Source of the DNA: Planctomycetota bacterium
Lineage (GTDB): Bacteria; Planctomycetota; B15-G4; SIAN01
Reading direction: 5' to 3'
Assembly: GCA_028289345.1 (NCBI GenBank)
Contig: JANQQL010000029.1
Location: forward strand, 1 to 64,000
DNA length: 64,000 bases
Part shown: positions 17,058-26,325 of the stretch, piece after piece
Layout: every line of letters begins with the position of its first letter
Position numbering within the stretch: position 1 is the stretch's first letter
The notes under the pieces: generated by a model
The model's database searches: none
Seen by the model: only the letters and a program-made list of their open reading frames with translations
Told to the model about the DNA's origin: nothing
Translations under genes and position numbers: made by a program

Positions 17058-18688
17058 TCTGAGTCGGTCGCCAAGCCGTTCAGCAAGAACGCCAAATCAC
17101 TCAGCTCCACCGTGGCCGGAATCTTTCGTCCATCGAAGAAGTAGGTGGGTGTGCCTCGGAGCCCCGAGGCCACCGCCCATTCCTGCATCGTGTCCCACGC
17201 GGCTTTCACTTCTGGGTCATGAGGCGATCGGGAATCGGTTGCCGCAGCTCCGCCAGGAACGAAAGCCTCCGTGAGAGCCCGCCTCGCCCGGACCGAGTCA
17301 CCGGCGAGCTGATGCACAAGGATCGGTTCGACTGCCTGAAAGGAGCCGAGCTGTTGTTGCTGACCAAAGAATCGAAACCGAAGTTTCAGCAGAGCGGGAA
17401 ACCGCTGCACCAGGGCCTGCACCTGGCGGTGGGCCCGTCGACAGTGACCGCAATGAGGATGGGTGATGACAAGGAGCTCGTGGGCGGCCGTCGCATCGCC
17501 AATCTCGACATCCCCCGCCAAACAGGGGAGATCCACCGCGGGAACCTGTTCGAGCAACGCGCGGAGCACCACCGGATCTTGGCGCAATCGCCGATATTGA
17601 TAGCGCCAGCGTTCCGACTCTCGAGAACGTTGAACCGTCGATCGAAGAAACAGCCATGCCCCAGCGACCAAGCAGAACCCCGACAATGCGATCGAGGGGG
17701 CAGCGATTGTCGTTTCGAGTAGGGAGCCACTCGCCAGCACGAACCACACGACTTGAGCAATCACGACGGTTTGGACGGCCGAACAGAGGATGCACCACGA
17801 TCGCAGCACAACGCCCTGGTAGTACAAAGAGAACACCGAATAAGGGGTCGCGGCAACACTCAGAACGGCCACCCAAACTGCCACAGGCTCTAGGATTGAG
17901 GGAAGACTCGCAATCACGAGGGCCAAACCACCGCCCGCGAAATACATCGCTCCCCATTCCCCCATGGACACCCCCAAGAAGGATGCCGCCGAAGAACGCA
18001 GCACTTTCTGGCAACCGGAGTTCTTCCGTGTCGAGCAGATCCGGTCGATGAGGGGAAGCGAGCGATCGCGCTGCAACTGCAGCAGGGCGATGCTGAGCCC
18101 CCCTCCGATGATCTGGAGAGCGAACAACGACCAGAGCCGTCCATTCGCCCCCGCGGCAATCGCGAATGACGAGAAAGCAAGGAGAGCAAGCACCGAGGCG
18201 GCGACCCAAGCGACCCACTGACGCGCCCGCTCCTGGCGTTCCCGGCGCCGCTGCAGTTCAAAATCCCGTTCGCCGGCAGATTGTGCCGGAGGATCCAGAA
18301 CCAGGGTTGCGCCCGAGCTTTGGGCAAGGAAGTCCGCTCGTGGCACATCGTTCCAACCGGACGAGGGATCGAGCACTCGAAAGCCACCAGCATCGACGCG
18401 TTGGACGATCACAAAGCGACCCCCGTCGTCGTGAAGGTGGACCAACGCCGGTAGGGGGATTTGATCCCAGAGAGCATCGTCCACGCGAAACGCGGCGGCC
18501 GTGAGCCCCCAATCGTGCAGCGCGTCCCTCGCCGCCCCGAGACTGGGATAGCGGGGATGCGAACGGATCGTCTCGGCGGTTGTGGCTTGAGTCACCGACA
18601 CACCGCTCAAGGCGAGTAAGTTGTAGACGGCAGTCTCGAGATTCTCGTCCGGGACTCTCTGACGGCGCCAGCGTGAGTTGATTTGCAT
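17054..18688 (-). CDS. C39-like (no catalytic Cys) / VKOR (DsbB-like) / thioredoxin (DsbA-like) fusion oxidase
   Basis: N-term C39-like fold segment 'LETAVYNLLALSGVSV...PLPALVHLHDDGGRFVIVQRVDAGGFRVLDPSSGWNDVP'; VKOR 'SGCQKVLRSSAASFLGVSMGEWGAMYFAGG' and 'LRSWCILCSAVQ'; thioredoxin-like 'THPHCGHCRRAHRQVQALV'; ATGA overlap with the exporter. Confidence 0.85.
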   Translation of the reverse strand: MQINSRWRRQRVPDENLETAVYNLLALSGVSVTQATTAETIRSHPRYPSLGAARDALHDWGLTAAAFRVDDALWDQIPLPALVHLHDDGGRFVIVQRVDAGGFRVLDPSSGWNDVPRADFLAQSSGATLVLDPPAQSAGERDFELQRRRERQERARQWVAWVAASVLALLAFSSFAIAAGANGRLWSLFALQIIGGGLSIALLQLQRDRSLPLIDRICSTRKNSGCQKVLRSSAASFLGVSMGEWGAMYFAGGGLALVIASLPSILEPVAVWVAVLSVAATPYSVFSLYYQGVVLRSWCILCSAVQTVVIAQVVWFVLASGSLLETTIAAPSIALSGFCLVAGAWLFLRSTVQRSRESERWRYQYRRLRQDPVVLRALLEQVPAVDLPCLAGDVEIGDATAAHELLVITHPHCGHCRRAHRQVQALVQRFPALLKLRFRFFGQQQQLGSFQAVEPILVHQLAGDSVRARRALTEAFVPGGAAATDSRSPHDPEVKAAWDTMQEWAVASGLRGTPTYFFDGRKIPATVELSDLAFLLNGLATDSE

Positions 18689-18889
18689 TCCAGTCGTCGA
18701 GAGAAACAAGAGGGGAAGTTTCTCGATGCCGCCAGCTTCGACTCCCAGGACAGCGGCTACGCCAGGGCAGCGTCATCGCAACGCAGATTGCCGAACCTGA
18801 CAGCCGAAGGGGCTGGCGACACCGAGACAGCACTGTGCATGAAATGAACCAGCCCGACCGAAACTCCGGGACGAGCCAGGCTCACGTCA

Positions 18890-19090
18890 CTAGCAGTTGT
18901 ACTGGATACAAATGTTGTAGATGTTGTCGCACTGGTGCGGACGTCCGCCGCAGGACAAGCAGCCCTGACGCTCTTCTTCGCACATGTCTTCGCAGCTTCC
19001 CGAGGCGCCGCGGAACGAAGTCATTTCGTTCTGGCTCAGTTCGGTGGTTCCCGGCAGCGCACGGAGTTCGTCGAGAGTCAGCTTCTTCAT
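18890..19090 (-). CDS. Candidate secreted peptide precursor: double-Gly-type leader + 7-Cys core
   Basis: 'MKKLTLDELRALPGTTELSQNEMTSFRGASGSCEDMCEEERQGCLSCGGRPHQCDNIYNICIQYNC'; SD 'GAGGAAATC-ATG'; immediately upstream of the VKOR fusion and C39 exporter. Confidence 0.8.
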   Translation of the reverse strand: MKKLTLDELRALPGTTELSQNEMTSFRGASGSCEDMCEEERQGCLSCGGRPHQCDNIYNICIQYNC

Positions 19091-19615
19091 GATTTCCTCG
19101 CTAGAGAATGAAAGCAGAACATTGCCGACAGTCGACGCAGCGGATCACCCCGCCTTTCGATCGTCCGGCAACACTCGGTGAAGCCCAAGGCTCGTTCCGA
19201 GGAACCCTCGGGCATCAACGTCAGCGGGGCTCTATGGACCGCGCGCCGGATTTCGGACGGCACTGTTCAAAAATCAGCAGAAATTTCATGCGGCATTGCC
19301 GCTCGGCGGCTTTCCCGACCCGCGAACGACGGAAGCGACTCGAGCTCTCACGCGGTTCTTTGCCGGGCTCATGACAGGCGGCGCGGTTCCGCCCACCGCT
19401 CCCCCCCCATCCCTTGCCGCCGATCGCCGCCCGCTGGATCAACGAGCCGTTGTCTGCAATCCGTTGGTCGCTGACTTTCCTCTCGGAGCCTTGGATCCGG
19501 GATTCAGAGCATCGATCCGGGACGCGCCACTGTTTTCCACCTCCCGGGTCAATGAGTTCAAGAGCGAAGAACGTGGACTCCACCACAGCTCGGTGAGGCG
19601 ACTTCGCAGAACGAC

Positions 19616-21109
19616 CTACCTCTCGAGGCGTCCCAAGATCATCTTCAGCCTTGCCACACCCTCTTGGATCGCGTCCTCAGCGACGCCCGCGAATCCCAAC
19701 ATCAGGTGACAAGTCGGCGGTGGCTCGCAAAAGAGGTCGTCCATCGCATAGACCGCAACTCCGTGGCGGAGTGACTCCTGAACAAAGGCTTGGGTCCGGG
19801 GTTGGGGAATCTCGGGAATCTCTACCATGAGGTGCAAGCCGGCTCGGGTATCGCGAAATCGGACCCGGTTGCCCAACTCCTTCCGCAGGGCAGCAAGGAG
19901 ACTCGAGCGACGCTTGCCGTACAGTGTCCGGGCACGTCGAACGTGACGCTCGAGGTCGCCGTTGGCAAGAAACTCGGCGAGGGCTTCCTGCTCGAGAACG
20001 GGACAGGACCAATCCATGACCCACCGCCCCTCGCGAAACGAGTCAAGAAGCGCTTCCGGCAACACCATGTAAGCCAAGCGCAAACCGGGGTAGAGAATCT
20101 TGGAGAACGTCCCCATGTAGATCACTCGATCTTCACGATCCAGACTCTTCATGGCCTGGATGGGACGGCGGGCGTAGCGGAACTCGGAGTCATAGTCATC
20201 CTCGAGGATCCAGGCTCCGGCATCGTTCGCCCACTCGAGCAATGCTTGGCGGCGAGGCAACGACATCACCACGCCGGTCGGGAACTGATGAGACGGCGTC
20301 ACGTAGGTGAGTCGGGTGGAAGCTCGGATGCGCCGGGGAACCTTCTCCAAGTTGGCTCCCTCGTGGTCCACCGGCAACGGACAAGCCCGGATGCCCGCCA
20401 TCACAAGTGCTCGATGGGCGCCCGGGTAATGGGGATCCTCGAGAAGCACCGAGTCTCCTTCGTCGGTCAGCATCCGAATCGCAAGATCGAGACACTGGGC
20501 CACGCCATTCAGAACAAGGACATCCTTCGCTTCACAGCGGACTCCTCGGACCCGACCCAGGTACGACGCCACTTCTCGACGCAAGGCGAGTGACCCCGCG
20601 GGGTCTCCGTACCCCAGCCGACTCGGATCGCGGCGCGCCGCGACTCGAGAGACGCAGCGCCGCCATCGCAGACTCGGCAATCCTTGGACATCGGGCAGAC
20701 ATGGCCGGAGGTCGAACTCCACGGGTTTCCGGGCATCGAGTGCATCGTGGGGTTTGCGTGGCCGCCAGCGTTGGAGTCGTTGCCCCCAACGGGAGAACTT
20801 CACCGGGGTGTCCGCGGAACCCCTCATGGGATTCCCTTTCGACGCACGCTCGTCGGGCAAGTCCGGGGAGGGCTCGGCCACGAAAGTCCCCGCGCCCACC
20901 CGCGAGATGACATAGCCCTCCGCCAGGAGTTGTTCGAAGGCGCAGAGCACCGTGCCGCGTGACACCCTCAGCTCACTGGCCAGATCCCGGGTCGAGGGCA
21001 GACGCCGGCCGCTTTGGAGACGTCCCTCCAGGATTGCGTCACGCAGGTCCCGGTAGATCTGCTCGTACACGGGCCCCCTGCCGTCCAGGTGGGTTTCGAA
21101 AATTGGCAT
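19616..21109 (-). CDS. MocR/PdxR-type regulator (GntR HTH + aminotransferase-like domain)
   Basis: 'GPVYEQIYRDLRDAILEGRLQSGRRLPSTRDLASELRVSRGTVLCAFEQL' and fold-type-I aminotransferase-like body with 'YMGTFSKILYPGLRLAYMVLP'. Confidence 0.9.
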   Translation of the reverse strand: MPIFETHLDGRGPVYEQIYRDLRDAILEGRLQSGRRLPSTRDLASELRVSRGTVLCAFEQLLAEGYVISRVGAGTFVAEPSPDLPDERASKGNPMRGSADTPVKFSRWGQRLQRWRPRKPHDALDARKPVEFDLRPCLPDVQGLPSLRWRRCVSRVAARRDPSRLGYGDPAGSLALRREVASYLGRVRGVRCEAKDVLVLNGVAQCLDLAIRMLTDEGDSVLLEDPHYPGAHRALVMAGIRACPLPVDHEGANLEKVPRRIRASTRLTYVTPSHQFPTGVVMSLPRRQALLEWANDAGAWILEDDYDSEFRYARRPIQAMKSLDREDRVIYMGTFSKILYPGLRLAYMVLPEALLDSFREGRWVMDWSCPVLEQEALAEFLANGDLERHVRRARTLYGKRRSSLLAALRKELGNRVRFRDTRAGLHLMVEIPEIPQPRTQAFVQESLRHGVAVYAMDDLFCEPPPTCHLMLGFAGVAEDAIQEGVARLKMILGRLER

Positions 21110-21241
21110 GGTCCAATAATCCTCTAATGGCCCATCTCACCATACCAATTGACCCGTAGGTTGGTCGGGGCCGCCACGCGGGCGCCCCTCCCACTCGGTG
21201 CCCCGCCAGCCAATGGGCGCACCCCGACCCGGAGACCCTCC

Positions 21242-22027
21242 ATGAAGTCCAGGTGCCTTTTCCTTCTCTTCGCCTTGGTGGCCACTCCCCTGACCATCGC
21301 CACGGAACGGGGTTCCCGCCTCGAAGTCACGGCAACCTATCACCCGGCCGAGGGAGAGGTGATCGACGAAGCGCATCCCTTGTTCGTCATCCTGTTCGAC
21401 GGCCCACCGGGTCACCCCACGAGCCACATGACCGCCGTAGAAATGCTGTCTCGCAACGGCGGCAAGGCAACCTTCGAAAAGGTGGCCGAGGAGGTTCACG
21501 TGGTCACCTTGTACGACCCCTCGGGAAACTTCACCGGACTCTCCGGGATGATCCCCGGAATGGTGATCGGCGCGTACGTTGAAGAAGGCGCTACGGAGCC
21601 GACTCCGGTACGGGCGGACACTCGAACCCGTATCGAAATCGAGTTCGACTCCACCACCCGCTTACCCGGCGACGTCTGCACCGTCGTCCCGGCCACGGTG
21701 CAGAAAGCAGACAAGGGAATCCTCGAGATCCGCACCTACACCGCTCGACCCGGAATGCGCGAACAGTTCATCGAGTTCTTTGAGAATCGAACCCTGGACG
21801 GTCAACGCGATGCCGGCTTGCGCGTGATCGGACAGTTTCGTCACCTGCAGAACGAGGACACCTTCGTCTGGATCCGCGCCTACGAATCCCAAGCCGAACG
21901 AGTCAAGGAACTTCGCGACTACTACCTCGGCCCTGCCTGGTTGGCCGTGCAGAAGGAAGCCGAGACTCTCATCGCCGACACCCACGTGATGCTCGTCGCT
22001 CCCACTTCTCTTTCCGACATTCGCTGA
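21242..22027 (+). CDS. Secreted protein with C-terminal NIPSNAP-like domain
   Basis: Signal peptide 'MKSRCLFLLFALVATPLTIA'; 'ILEIRTYTARPGMREQFIEFFENRTL...FVWIRAYESQAERVKELRDYYLGPAW'. Confidence 0.75.
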   Translation: MKSRCLFLLFALVATPLTIATERGSRLEVTATYHPAEGEVIDEAHPLFVILFDGPPGHPTSHMTAVEMLSRNGGKATFEKVAEEVHVVTLYDPSGNFTGLSGMIPGMVIGAYVEEGATEPTPVRADTRTRIEIEFDSTTRLPGDVCTVVPATVQKADKGILEIRTYTARPGMREQFIEFFENRTLDGQRDAGLRVIGQFRHLQNEDTFVWIRAYESQAERVKELRDYYLGPAWLAVQKEAETLIADTHVMLVAPTSLSDIR

Positions 22028-22041
22028 AGGAGGACTGGATC

Positions 22042-23058
22042 ATGATTTTCGTCACGCTCACACTGGCAGCTCTTGCCGCAGCAGGAAACGAGAACTCTGG
22101 CGTCCCCGGGAGCGACGGCTTCGCGTTCTGGGCCGGAGAGTGGGACGTCGTGAACCGCTCGCTCGGCCCCGATGGAACCTGGTCGGAGTCGGGTCGCGCA
22201 CGAGACCGAGTCCACTCGCTGTTCGACGGGAAGCTCGCCCTCGAACAGTGGGAAGGCACCAATCTGGGCGTCGAGATCACCGGCATGAGTCTCCGTGCCC
22301 TCGACCCCACAACCGACCGCTGGTATTCGCTCCTGAACTGGCCGGGAGCCGACATCCCCTCCTTCGCCCTGATGGTCGGCGAATTCGTCACACCGGACCG
22401 GGCCGAGTTCATTGCCGGAGGCGGAGGCCGGCAAACCCGTTACACGTTTCGGGATCTGACCGCGGACTCGCTGCGCTGGGAATCGGCCTTCACCACGGTC
22501 GGAAGAGATTGGCAAACCACCTGGACGATGGACTTCACTCGGCGCGGTCCCCCGCTGCCCCTCGAAGAACTCTTCGAAGTCCCGGCAGACCGCGCGGTTC
22601 GCTGCCAGCGCCCCGAAGCTCGTCAATACGACTTCCTGATCGGAGAGTGGGAGGTCGTGGAGGAGCAATTCGACGAAGACGGCGAGACCATTCACGAAGA
22701 GGAGTTCCGCCTGCGGGCCACTCCTTTGATTCAAAACTGCGCCATCATGGAACTGTTCCAGTCCCTCGACAGCGGCCGACAGTCTCTCCACGTGCGGTCG
22801 TTCGTCCCCACCGGCGGTCCTCATTGGGACCTGTGGACCATCGACAGCGAAACCCTTCGGTTCCAACACTGGATCGGCGATGCGGACGAACTCGGCCGTG
22901 AGTTTCACCCCATGCCCGTGGGCATCCCGAAGCCCGCAGGCTCCCCCAAGCAACGTCAGACCTGGATCCAGGTCGAGGAAGACTCCTTCGAGTGGGAGAT
23001 CCAGGAGTCCCACGGGAACGAGTGGATCCCACGGTTGAGGTACTACGGAATCCGGTAA
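22042..23058 (+). CDS. Secreted tandem DUF1579-like (lipocalin-like) protein
   Basis: Two related segments 'FAFWAGEWDVVNRSLGPDGTWSES' and 'YDFLIGEWEVVEEQFDEDGETIHEEE'; hydrophobic N-terminus; 14 nt after the previous gene. Confidence 0.6.
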   Translation: MIFVTLTLAALAAAGNENSGVPGSDGFAFWAGEWDVVNRSLGPDGTWSESGRARDRVHSLFDGKLALEQWEGTNLGVEITGMSLRALDPTTDRWYSLLNWPGADIPSFALMVGEFVTPDRAEFIAGGGGRQTRYTFRDLTADSLRWESAFTTVGRDWQTTWTMDFTRRGPPLPLEELFEVPADRAVRCQRPEARQYDFLIGEWEVVEEQFDEDGETIHEEEFRLRATPLIQNCAIMELFQSLDSGRQSLHVRSFVPTGGPHWDLWTIDSETLRFQHWIGDADELGREFHPMPVGIPKPAGSPKQRQTWIQVEEDSFEWEIQESHGNEWIPRLRYYGIR

Positions 23059-23212
23059 TCGATCCGGACCGGATCGCTTCGTGGCCCGGTCTTCCGGCAA
23101 GCGGATGAGTCGGCCGTCGATGACGAATACAGGTCGCTGAACCGTCGCAGAGGAAGCCGTCTCGGGAGACTGCCATCCACCAGCGGATTCTGCTCGACAC
23201 AGGAATGGTCAA

Positions 23213-23245
23213 AGGCGAGTGCCGGTTCTTCACCGGCACTCGCCT
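23213..23245. terminator. Strong bidirectional hairpin between convergent genes
   Basis: AGGCGAGTGCCGGT-TCTTC-ACCGGCACTCGCCT, perfect 14-bp stem with 5-nt loop. Confidence 0.75.
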
Positions 23246-23277
23246 CTTCAATGGTCAGTTTCCTGGCGCAGGAAAGG

Positions 23278-24726
23278 TCACGGAGTCGTGGTCTGCAAAC
23301 CGTTGGTGGCGGCCTTGCCCCGGGGCGCGGTGGAGTCGGCAATCCAGGACTGCCAGTAGATGTCCACGTCCGAGGGCAGATCCGGCGGCCAGAGTGCATC
23401 GATCCGGGACGTGCCACTCTCGTCCAGAGGATTGACCACAAGCAGGTCGGGAGTCGGGATCAGAGTGCCGCCCTTGTATGGGGCATCGAGCAGATCAAAG
23501 CCGATGATCAGCAGCGACATCGAGGACGCGGGGCCGCCACTGACCTCGAGAGTGAACGGAGAGTCCGAGGTCAGATCGCCATCGCCCCAGAGCAACGGGC
23601 GGCCCGCCGCTCCTGCCACGGCCCCCCCGTGATTGGTCCACCCGTCCGGCAAGCGAATGGCCCGGCCTTCCACCACCCGTCGCTCAACGGTCGTGTCGGT
23701 GCAAGACGGGTCGTTGCATCGCGACTCGAAGGAGGGTCCAGAGTCCGTTCCAGGACGGATCCCCGCCACTTTGTCCGCGAGCGAGAGTCTGTCGACGAAA
23801 TCGAGGAACATGAGCTGCTCGTTCCTGTCGTTCAAAGGGATGAACGTGTCGTAACCGGGATCCGCGTGATCGTAATCCACGTAGACCCTTCCCGTGGACA
23901 TCCGAATGGCGTGCTCTCCTGTCCACGTCGTCGCGGGGTTGTACACGAAGGTTCCTTCTGCCGTGACCCCGTCGTCGTAAACCACCCCATCCAGATGCCA
24001 CCGATACCCTCCCGGGCGGTTGATCCGGATGTTGTCCACTCGCTGTTCCGCGGCCTCGATCGCGGCGGTCGCACCAAAGCCGACGCGGAGAGTTCTCGAC
24101 TCGAAGAAGCCATCCAGGGACAGCTCATCGATCACCACCTGCTCCACACCCTGAGCCGAGGTGAGGGTCACCGAACAAGAAGGTCCGTCCATGGTGAAGG
24201 CGGCGTGGAGCCACTCGTCGCTGTCCAGGGGGAAGTCGACTGGCTGGGTCGTGAGGAATGTCCCATCCCACCTCACCCATACATGGTTTTGGTTGACCGT
24301 AGGGATCCGACTCAGTTCGATCACCAGCGCTCCCGTACTCGGTCCGCCTTTCCCGAACAGAGCGTCGTCATCGTGCTGGGTCGCATCCAGCAGGGCCAGG
24401 CAGATCCCCTGCACACTGCCTCCGCTCATCTTGAAATCGAACTCCACCGTGATCCGCTCATCGGGCAAGTCGAACGACTCGACGGACACGACCGATCCCG
24501 TCTCGTCCGCGACCGCGCCGGCCAAGCGCAGCGACCCATTGTCGACGGCCGCCGTTCCGTTGTTCGTGAATGGGAACCCGAACGATTCGTCGAAGCCCTG
24601 GAACTCCTCCGCAAAGCCGCTGCCCCCGAGCACGGCTGAGGAGATCAGGGTCAATAGGCCGCGCCGTGTGGCGACCGACCGGGAATCAGAGGAAGCACAG
24701 GGGGAGGACAGACCGCAAGAAGACAT
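23278..24726 (-). CDS. Secreted hypothetical protein with LamG/lectin-like region and a C-terminal domain shared with the gene at 54723
   Basis: 'RRGLLTLISSAVLGGSGFA' export signal; C-term 'PASSMSLLIIGFDLLDAPYKGGTLIPTPDLL...PSDVDIYWQSWIADSTAPRGKAATNGLQTTTP'; start at MSSCGL. Confidence 0.65.
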   Translation of the reverse strand: MSSCGLSSPCASSDSRSVATRRGLLTLISSAVLGGSGFAEEFQGFDESFGFPFTNNGTAAVDNGSLRLAGAVADETGSVVSVESFDLPDERITVEFDFKMSGGSVQGICLALLDATQHDDDALFGKGGPSTGALVIELSRIPTVNQNHVWVRWDGTFLTTQPVDFPLDSDEWLHAAFTMDGPSCSVTLTSAQGVEQVVIDELSLDGFFESRTLRVGFGATAAIEAAEQRVDNIRINRPGGYRWHLDGVVYDDGVTAEGTFVYNPATTWTGEHAIRMSTGRVYVDYDHADPGYDTFIPLNDRNEQLMFLDFVDRLSLADKVAGIRPGTDSGPSFESRCNDPSCTDTTVERRVVEGRAIRLPDGWTNHGGAVAGAAGRPLLWGDGDLTSDSPFTLEVSGGPASSMSLLIIGFDLLDAPYKGGTLIPTPDLLVVNPLDESGTSRIDALWPPDLPSDVDIYWQSWIADSTAPRGKAATNGLQTTTP

Positions 24727-25052
24727 CGGAACTCTCCGCGAAGTCCGGCGGAATTGCCGGGGCCAGGGAACGGGCCCGATCCCTCGTCGAGGTCGTGGCC
24801 GCCGGGACAACGACAAGGAGCCGATTCGCGGCACGACATTCCGGGAAAAAGGCGCGCCCCCCGGTGAGCCAGCCGAGACTCCCGCGGTGCCGGTTCTTGG
24901 GAAGGGAACCGCATCTGGAGTTCCCCGCCGACTGCGACCGGTCGATGTTGCGGAATCAACATGCGGCCACCATGCCCCTCGCCCGTTCCATTGAGCGTCC
25001 GTCGGCCCTCCCCTACGATGAGAGGTGGGCACCCTCTTCCAGAGGGGTAGTG

Positions 25053-26177
25053 ATGTCGATGTTTCGATCGCTCGTGTCTCTATGTCCAGGCTGGGCCGTT
25101 GGCCTTTTGGGATCCTCACCGACGACGATTCCCGAGGAGCCCCCGCTCGCTGCCGAACTGGCTTTGCGTCTGGAGAGCGAAGGTCAGGCCCTCTGGTCCG
25201 ATGGCAACATCGCGACCGTCGTCTTTGAAGGGGAAGCAGAGCGTGTCAGCGCCTGGCTCGGCGGAGAACTGCTGCCGTTGAGCCCGATTCCAGACAGCCC
25301 GCTCTGGCACGGAACTCGCCGCTACGATCGACTCGCTGAGGGCCTCCTGAGCTACTCGTTCGCGGTGACCACCGAAGGGAAAAGTCATCGGACAGAGCTT
25401 CACTTGTGGAGAGGGTCGGAGGCTCCCCCGCCGATTGGCCTCGCCGATTCGCTCCAGGGTCAGATTCACACCCAAGCGATCGACAGCGATCGATTGGGCG
25501 GCGCCCGTGAAGTTTCGGTCTACCTCCCTCCCACACCATCGGAAACCACTCCGCCCCCTGTCATCTACATGGCGGACGGCGCCTCTGTGGAGGTTTACGC
25601 AAAGGTCTTGGAACCACTCATCTTCGCCGATCGAATTCCCGCAACGGTCATTGTTGGTGTTCACAACGGCGGATATCTGGGAGAGCATGCCCCGGACTTC
25701 AGCGACTACGATCCTGAAAAAGACCTCCGAATGGCCGAGTACCTTCCTGTTCTCGCTTCTGAACATTTCCCTCGTCACGAGGAGTTCTTCTGTGAGGAAG
25801 TGCCAATCTGGGCGGAAGACGAGTTCGGGGTCTCCGACAGCAGCTCACAGATCGCCGTTCTTGGCCACTCCAACGGCGGCCGATTTGCCGCGACAATGGG
25901 CATCGACCATCCCGATCATTTCGGGCATGTGATCGCCTTCTCGATGGGAGCAGGGGAGTCCCCGAGTTGGGATTCGCCCCCCGACCGAAAGGCGCGCTTT
26001 TACCTCGCCGCGGGAACATGGGAACAAAGGTATCACTCCACGACCCAGGACTTTCATCGTGCTTTGAAGGAAGCTGGGTTTCACTCGACCTTCTCCTCCC
26101 GAGTCGCCAGTCATGATGTGACGATGTGGCAGGAAGAGTTCGCGATCGCCGTCGTGCAAGCGTTCGCCAGACAGTGA
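25053..26177 (+). CDS. Alpha/beta-hydrolase esterase (esterase-D/Fes-like)
   Basis: 'VSVYLPPTPSETTPPPVIYMADGASVEVYAKVLEPLI', nucleophile elbow 'GHSNGGRFAATMG', C-terminal 'ASHDVTMWQEEF'. Confidence 0.8.
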   Translation: MSMFRSLVSLCPGWAVGLLGSSPTTIPEEPPLAAELALRLESEGQALWSDGNIATVVFEGEAERVSAWLGGELLPLSPIPDSPLWHGTRRYDRLAEGLLSYSFAVTTEGKSHRTELHLWRGSEAPPPIGLADSLQGQIHTQAIDSDRLGGAREVSVYLPPTPSETTPPPVIYMADGASVEVYAKVLEPLIFADRIPATVIVGVHNGGYLGEHAPDFSDYDPEKDLRMAEYLPVLASEHFPRHEEFFCEEVPIWAEDEFGVSDSSSQIAVLGHSNGGRFAATMGIDHPDHFGHVIAFSMGAGESPSWDSPPDRKARFYLAAGTWEQRYHSTTQDFHRALKEAGFHSTFSSRVASHDVTMWQEEFAIAVVQAFARQ

Positions 26178-26325
26178 GTCACGCCCTCCAAAAAAGGGCC
26201 ATTCACCGTGACCGCATCACCGTTGCCAATGGCTACGGCTCGGGGGCATCCGTGATGAGTATGCCGCGGAGGCTCCGCTCATCGTCGAGCCTCTCGAAGG
26301 AAGAACAGAGATCGTTGGAACTGCG

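Noticed and set aside
18798-18815. CAGCC-GAAGG-GGCTG hairpin between precursor and VKOR genes
   Set aside because: Only a 5-bp stem; not enough to claim a terminator or attenuator
21922-23100. 392-aa minus-strand ORF
   Set aside because: Antisense to NIPSNAP/DUF1579-like genes; non-coding composition
23251-24639. 462-aa plus-strand ORF and 24161-24994 (+)
   Set aside because: Antisense to the secreted protein gene 23278-24726; no domain seen
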